Shown: positions 58,320 to 64,000 of the stretch, in pieces
How positions within the stretch are numbered: the stretch's first letter is position 1
Layout of the letters: the number at the start of each line of letters is the position of its first letter
Source: Plantago major
Taxonomy: Eukaryota > Streptophyta > Magnoliopsida > Lamiales > Plantaginaceae
Reading direction: 5' to 3'
DNA: 64,000 nt
Assembly (NCBI GenBank): GCA_026545765.1
Contig: CM048839.1
Coordinates: forward strand, 90,424,914-90,488,913
Notes under the pieces: generated by a model
The model's database searches: none
Told to the model about the DNA's origin: nothing
What the model saw: only the letters and a program-made list of their open reading frames with translations
Program-made: the position numbers and the translations under genes

Positions 58320-59655
58320 CAAACCGAACCTTTGCTCGTCCTCGAGCAAACACACAGCCTAAACACACTAGACTCTAAACCATGTAGGCAAATACAAGAG
58401 TTACAAATCCAAGTAATCGAATCTACCATTGAAAGCATTAAGTCCACCAAATGCAAATGTTTTGTTCTCAAGTAACCTTGGCAGAAAAGTCCACAGATAA
58501 TCCCAAAAAACCATTTCTCAAGCAAATAACTCTTAAGTCCAGCACGCTAGTCCCTCACAGGAATAATATGCAATCTCTACTCTCTTTGGAAGTGTCCAAT
58601 AGGGTTATTCGCTCGAAAAGTAAACTGGGAAGGTGACTCGCATCACAAAAATGCCTAGACTATCTCATGCTAATGTACTCAAATCAAATGGATCAGAAGT
58701 GATTTTTTCAAAAACGACTTATAACAAAAGTTCAAGACCTATGATGTTCCCTTTTTCACTTGCAATCAAACATAAACCATTATTGCACTGTATTCAATGC
58801 ATGGCCTCAAAGGGCTCTTTTATCTCAATTTTTTTACGGGTGTCTGTTTTACCGAAAGTCCGCACTTTTGTGCGTGTCAGTTTGGTATACATGCCATCAA
58901 CCCTCACGGTCATATAGCTTTAAGGGCCACGCCGGTATATTGGTAGTATCTGAAACATGCCCAACACGACAGACGGTGATCAACTAAGACCATAGATCCA
59001 CCCCGAGAATAAATTCAGACAGCTTTGGAAACAGCAACAGACTCAAACACAATCAAGCATATAAAGCTCAAAACTTAGTCGTAAACATGTAAGTAACTCT
59101 TCCCCAAACCTTTTCTTTAGAACGGAGTTTAAAAGTTAGAGAACTTAGAATTAAAAGCATGTCGTTCGTCATCCCCAAATAAAATGAGTACACATAAGTA
59201 TGAAAAGGCGAAAGTAATTCGTAAAAAAAACTTGCACATCCCAGGAATCACACAATACAAATGCCGGTACAATATTTTTTCATCGGCTCAGGCTTCTCAC
59301 GGCTTTTGGACTAAAGGACTGGACAGACTAGCTATTTGCAAGAGAAACAGACCTTAAGGAATTAACAATGCACTAGGCTACTTCCAGTTACATATCAAAC
59401 AAAACAAAGTCATTAAGTGGATTTACCACTCACAATAGATACTCAAAACATGGAAAAATAACACGGACACACGAAAGACTCACGAAAATATGAAAAAAAC
59501 ACATAGAAACACAGGCAAGAAACTGAAGAGCCTCACATTCCCTCCCCAAACCGAAACTCAAGCATGTCCTCAAGCTAAGAGTGGAAAGATAAAAGGGATC
59601 GAAAGTGTCTGGCCTCTGAAGTAAAGTTTATAGTCATGTACTAGACTCTTCCGTG
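58320..59655 (-). other. Spacer of copy 1 (non-coding)
   Basis: About 1.3 kb with no domain. Closely matches 55454-56790. It ends with TTTGGGGATTTTGA, a likely polypurine tract, before the LTR start. Confidence 0.7.
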
Positions 59656-59659
59656 TTGG

Positions 59660-60225
59660 CTAACGGGTACTCTGGAGGTTCTTGGCTCCTCCGGTTGGTG
59701 CAGCTCTTATTCTTCCTTGTTGATAAGTATGTATATACAAGGGTCTTGTGTGCGCCCCTATATAGTTCCTGGTGTCAACCCGCAGGGGTGAGTATGGTGT
59801 AGTGGTGGCTTGCAACTCACGTTGCTTACCATGTACTTCTATAGTGCAGGTACGAGCGTGGAGGTTGACAATCATGCGAGTGGTTTTGATGAGCAGTGCA
59901 AAGAACATATCCTTTTCCATCTCCTTTCCTTTAACCCGTGTCGACTCCACAACCACGAAATCGGCCATAAAAGTGTCCCCATCCAGTGTAACCGGAACAT
60001 CCTCAATCACACCCATGCACCTACTTCTCGTTCCATTGGCCATCGTGACGAAGCATTTCCTGGTTCCAAACCCTTCAAATCCAGCTCCTCATAGGTCGCA
60101 AAGGTCATCAGATTAACCGCCGCTCCTGTATCTACGATGCCAGTTACCTCGGAAGAATTTTCTATCCCAACCGCCAAATCAAAGCTATCGGCATCACTGA
60201 TGCTCTTATCTGCTGCTGGGATCAC
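59660..60225 (-). pseudogene. Athila-like protease, copy 1
   Basis: VTGIVDTGAAVNLMTFATYE gives the DTG active site, then MGVIEDVPVTLDGDTFMADF. A frameshift near 60030 and a small deletion that removes the LLGRPF motif break it. Confidence 0.85.
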
Positions 60226-60302
60226 CCTAGCGGTGGGGCTTACCTCAAGGACGGCCAGTTTTGCACTCGCCTCCTCTACTGGATTCGCAATACTGGGTGT
60301 GG

Positions 60303-60970
60303 CTACCTCCTTTTCATGTACCCCGACTTCTCAAGTGCCGGTGTAGGTGCTACCTCAACTACCTCCGGTGTCTTAACCTGGGCCACCGTGTTCTTGAGCT
60401 GGCAAGTGCAGGTAGCAAGAACAGACTTCACCTTTACTGGCTCATCGAATGTCACCTCAACGGCTAAAGCTCTGTGGGTTTCTGCAGTCGCCGGTAACTT
60501 ACCTCTTTCTCTTTGCTGAAATCGACCAACTAGATCCCCCAAAGTCTTCTCTAATCGCTTTTGTGCCTGCTCAATGCTGTCGAACCGCTGATCATTCCTG
60601 CGCTGATTTTCATGTGCTTCGTCCCAGAACCTCTCGGAACGCTCTAGCCAGTTCCTAGCTTTATCCTGCAGACACATCGAAAAAACCTTCTTCCTTATCT
60701 CTCCATCTGAAACTCCTCCATTGTCAACGGAATCCACAATCAAGATTTGAATTCTTTGAGGAACCTTATCACATCCTCATTGGCCATTCCGTAGAACTTG
60801 GGGAGATTATGGAAGTGGTATGCTTTGAGTTCTAAATTTCTTGCCTCATTAGACAGCACGATTGTCGCCTTCCCGGCCTTAACCTCGTCGGGTTGCATGT
60901 AGGCTCCATAGGTTAACTGAGCCATTGAAATATCCTTTCTGATCAACCTGTCGTTAGAGCTACACAACAC
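60303..60970 (-). pseudogene. Athila-like gag
   Basis: Contains KAYHFHNLPKFYGMANEDVI and then, after a shift near 60742, DKARNWLERS joined to RFWDEAHENQRRNDQRFDSI. The LP.FYG..NED and KA.NWL motifs are typical Athila capsid. Comparison with the other copies shows an internal deletion at ERSERFW, where the copies instead continue into DQAIRDHMERS. Confidence 0.8.
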
Positions 60971-61067
60971 GAAAACCTTGAAATATCCTTAGTTTCTGTT
61001 AGTGCACAAAACTTCAGGAAAGTTGGAAAATAAATAAAAATTCGCAATCAACCGCTACAATATGAAT

Positions 61068-61093
61068 TAATTCCCCGACAGCGGGGCCAAATT
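61068..61093 (-). promoter_or_regulatory. Primer/leader region of the Athila-like element
   Basis: AATTTGGCCCCGCTGTCGGG on the minus strand, directly after the LTR, like the TTTGGCGCCGTTGCCGGGGA leader of plant Gypsy elements. Confidence 0.75.
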
Positions 61094-62650
61094 TGATGTG
61101 CTCAAATTGATACTTAGAAACAAGTAGCAAGCAGTTGTTGTAAATAGACAATGCTAACCACGAGGTCGTTCGCTAAGGAACCAATTAAGCTACCACAACG
61201 ATTGAAAACAAACATTTACTTGTGAAACGATGTTGATTTGTTTGAATTCGAGTACTTCTAATAACTAGAAAATAGAAATTAACAATGTAGTTGTTTGTAA
61301 GTATGAGGTAGAAGGAACACAGTAGTTACGATCAAGCAATGCTAATTCGCTCTAGGGATACGTTCATACTGCACACGGTCGGTGTACAGAAAACTATCAA
61401 TCCAATTCAACCAAACGTTATTTGAAAATCTTTGAACTAGAGTAATCGTGGGTTATTGGATCGAATGGTTTTTACGATCCTTAACCAAAACGTTTTAGAG
61501 AATCTTTGAACTAGCTTATTGGATCGAATGGTTTTTACGAAGATCTTTGAACGAGCCTAACCTATATGAACGATTTCAAACCCTAGAAGCGAATACACAA
61601 GGCTATCACGCAACTACCATGTTCGGATTGATTTAGCTACTCATAATCGAAGCAAGGATGAAAGAATACAAGATATTGCTCATGTTTAACACAAACAGAA
61701 TGATAATCGTATGCAAGCTTAAAAAATTCGAGAAACAGAGTAAGAACAAATTGAATAAGATAAAACAATAGAGATTTACCACAGTAATCAGGGATTCGAT
61801 ATCAATCCTTCGATGAATAGTCAAAATCAAGCTCCAAAGATCAATCAATCAATGTCAAAACTAAATTCTATGAGCTTTTTCTATGAAAAAATCGAGCATA
61901 TGAAGTTATGGCAAAGGAAGACCTAATTCTAACATAAAAAAGGAGTTTTTCTACTGAATCTGTGAAGTTATCGCAAATCTCGCCGCGGCGAGGAAAATAG
62001 CTCGCCACGGTGAGACACTGTTTAGGCTCCCAAATTGCTCTCGCAAAATCTCGCCGCGGCGAGCTTAAAACTTCTGTAACTTTTGCTACAGACAGAATAT
62101 GGCCATGCTTCAAAACAAAAGTTGTAGCCCTTTGAATTGGCTTTCCGTGGACACCAAGCGCAGGTCAATCGGACATCATATGAGAGAGTTATGGACAAAA
62201 TGGCTAGACTGCTCTGTAAATCATCACTTTTTCAAGTCACGCTAAAACGCCTCTCAATTCTTCGTCCGAACTCCGAATCCACTTCTGTCTTCACCCAATT
62301 ACTCTTCATCCAGAGATCTATAACCAAAGTTAATCGGACATCATATGAGAGAGTTATGGCCAAAATGGCTTGACTGCTCCGTAAAACTTCACTTTTTCAA
62401 GCTTCGCTAAAACAGCTCTCAAATCTTCGTCCGAACTCCGAATCCACTTTTGTTTTCGCCCAGTTACTCTACATTCTAAGATCTAGAACCAAATTTTTCA
62501 CTCCGATTTTCACCTTCGGGACACAAAAATCCTACAAAACACAAACAAAGCACCAAAGCATAAAAACGCACAAAGACACTATAAAACGAAAGATAAAGAC
62601 TCACAAAGACCGCTAAAAAGGACCAAATGAGACGTTAGAATATTGTCTCA
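61094..62650 (-). repeat. 5' LTR of the Athila-like element
   Basis: Starts TGAGACAATATTC at 62650 and ends GAGCACATCA at 61094, followed by the leader. It contains an internal ~170-bp direct duplication (62164-62333 and 62334-62500, both starting AATCGGACATCATATGAGAG) that the other LTR copies lack, and CTCGCCGCGGCGAG palindromic units at about 61978-62065. Confidence 0.85.
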
Positions 62651-62652
62651 TT

Positions 62653-62821
62653 AAAGCTCCACCGGAGCTGCTCCGCTGGCCGCAGTTGTGAACTGTTCCC
62701 ATCGGAGCTGTTTAAACAGCTCCACCAAAGTTGTCATCAGCTCCAAATCAAAGCTGTTAAAAGCTCGGATGGGTGTTGTTTAAACATCTAAACAGCTCCA
62801 CGGAGCTCCGGTGGGGCTTTT
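62653..62821. mobile_element. MITE abutting the Athila LTR
   Basis: Ends AAGCTCCACCGGAGCT and AGCTCCGGTGGGGCTT form an inverted repeat. The 169-bp interior is made of AGCTGTTTAAACAGCTCC-like palindromes. The Athila LTR ends within three bases of it. Confidence 0.7.
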
Positions 62822-63157
62822 GATATTCTTTTTTCTTTTTTTTAATTTCTAACAAAGTTTTAGTTACTTTCAATTTGACCCAAAATTTATTTCTAATTTT
62901 GCTATTAAGTTCATAAGCTTTTTAAAAAAATTATAATTATATTATTAAAATCATAAAAGGCCCCTAGAAGTTTTAGTTTATGGTATTAAAATAATAAATT
63001 ATGTACTCAAAATATATGTTGGAAGATAATGATTTAAATTGAATTAGGAAGAAATATGGGATACCTTTAAAATAGACAAAATAAGGCCATGTTTTGGTGT
63101 CACCCCTTTAGACAACGAAAAAATGAAAATTATATGTTATTGTTGAACTAATTGGTA
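62822..63157. other. AT-rich spacer, no feature seen
   Basis: Low-complexity A/T runs only. Confidence 0.5.
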
Positions 63158-63408
63158 CTCCCTCCGTCCCGGAGAACTTCATACATTAGGGTTAGCGCGC
63201 AGTTTTATGCGAAAAGTTAAAGTAATGATAGAATATAGAAAAGGTGGGAAAAAGTGTACATTTAGTGGCAAAATGTGTAATTTAATTGTAAAGTTGAAAT
63301 TGTTTATTATATGTTGGGTGTGTGGTAGCTTCCTTTTTTGATAATGTATTAAGTTTTGTGGGACGGCTAATAATGGCAAATGTATGAAGTTCTGCGGGGC
63401 GGAGGGAG
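63158..63408. mobile_element. Stowaway MITE
   Basis: CTCCCTCCGTCCCGGAGAAC at the left, its near-perfect inverse at the right (GGGGCGGAGGGAG), and TA on both sides (63156-63157, 63409-63410). The inverted repeat extends through AACTTCATACATT. Confidence 0.93.
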
Positions 63409-64000
63409 TACCAAAGTGTAATTAGAATATCTAAGAGGGGCACTGGATGAAATTCCCCCAATTAAGAAAGCAACCAAATTTGAATGAGGAAAAAAGAAAA
63501 ATAACTCAATGCAACCCACTAATTGAACACATGCCAATAGAATTAAGTTAAGCAGGTACGATGTTAATAAGAAAACATGAACATAAAAAAAAAAAAAAAA
63601 AAAAAAAACCTGATAATGGAGGATGTATGAAGTTAGAAGGTTGATTATTGTGATGAAGATGCTTGTATCAATTAATAGATGTTTGTTTGTTTCAAATGGC
63701 ATGTGAACGTGTTGATAGTGTGTTTTGAATTAGTGTTTTAATTTAGTTTACTATAAATATGGGATTGATTTTATCAATAATGGTGTATTTAATTTCATAT
63801 TTACTAAAAATAATAAAATCACTAATTTGTAGGAAGTTCATCACCAATTTGTAGGAAGTTTTTTATGCATAGAAAGTGTAAGAAGTTTTTGAAATTTACA
63901 CTAATTTGTAATTATTTCTTTTATTTTCTTTTCTTATTTTGTATATTTTCCTGAATTATTGAAAATATTTTTACGAGTGTTTTAAAATTTAAAGCCCATT
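63409..64000. other. AT-rich end of window, with a poly(A) run
   Basis: An uninterrupted A run at about 63585-63607. The minus-strand ORF over it is only low-complexity translation. No gene seen. Confidence 0.55.

Larger units (their letters stand above)
54112..62650 (-). mobile_element. Rearranged Athila-like Gypsy element (gag-protease only)
   Basis: From high to low: complete LTR, leader, gag, protease, spacer, LTR start; then gag piece, protease, spacer, LTR start; then gag piece and LTR tail. The 2.86-kb block is present twice in tandem (54852-57710 and 57711-60540). No RT, integrase or RNase H motif occurs anywhere. The final LTR lacks its last ~100 bases. Confidence 0.85.

Noticed and set aside
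63367..63702. Minus-strand ORF with a phenylalanine run
   Set aside because: Generated by the poly(A) tract and a MITE end; no gene signal.

Overview
The window is nuclear DNA of a flowering plant, almost certainly a eudicot. It is AT-rich, full of nested plant LTR retrotransposons and miniature DNA transposons, and has GT-AG introns and a plant-specific MIKC*-type MADS-box gene. No bacterial, organellar or RNA genes were seen.

Left part (about 0.7-12.4 kb): a MIKC*-type MADS gene (AGL66/AGL104-like) reads on the minus strand. It is split into at least ten recognisable exons from 11775 down to 681. Its large introns hold transposons: a MULE-like element with ~100-bp inverted repeats, a Tourist and a Stowaway MITE, two further MITEs, an RNase H-like relic, and a truncated Tat-like Gypsy retrotransposon. 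The exon 2-3-4 junctions do not keep frame, so the gene may be decaying.

Middle (12.4-51.0 kb): one old Copia element (A, 12442-51019, target duplication AAACC) has been opened by later insertions. A MULE-like element sits in its 5' LTR. A 13.2-kb sirevirus-like Copia (B, 16753-29909, TTTAT) sits in its integrase. A second 12.5-kb sirevirus-like element on the opposite strand (C, 32627-45141, GGTTT) sits beyond its pol gene, and a 2.4-kb CACTA element (46527-48972, TTA) lies before its 3' LTR. The duplications give an unambiguous nesting order.

The most interesting structure is in B and C. Both carry a large extra gene in the env position after pol, and both copies have five small (76-85 bp) GT-AG introns, all phase 0, at matching positions. 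The proteins have diverged strongly, yet exons 2 and 4 are exactly 36 and 50 codons long in both. B has lost half of its 5' LTR and its primer-binding site. C has lost integrase, reverse transcriptase and RNase H but keeps both LTRs, the primer site, the polypurine tract, gag and the env-position gene.

Right part (51.0-64.0 kb): flanking sequence with relics, then a rearranged Athila-like Gypsy element with gag and protease but no reverse transcriptase or integrase. It contains a 2.86-kb internal unit in tandem. MITEs lie beyond it. No intact cellular gene was recognised to the right of the MADS gene.
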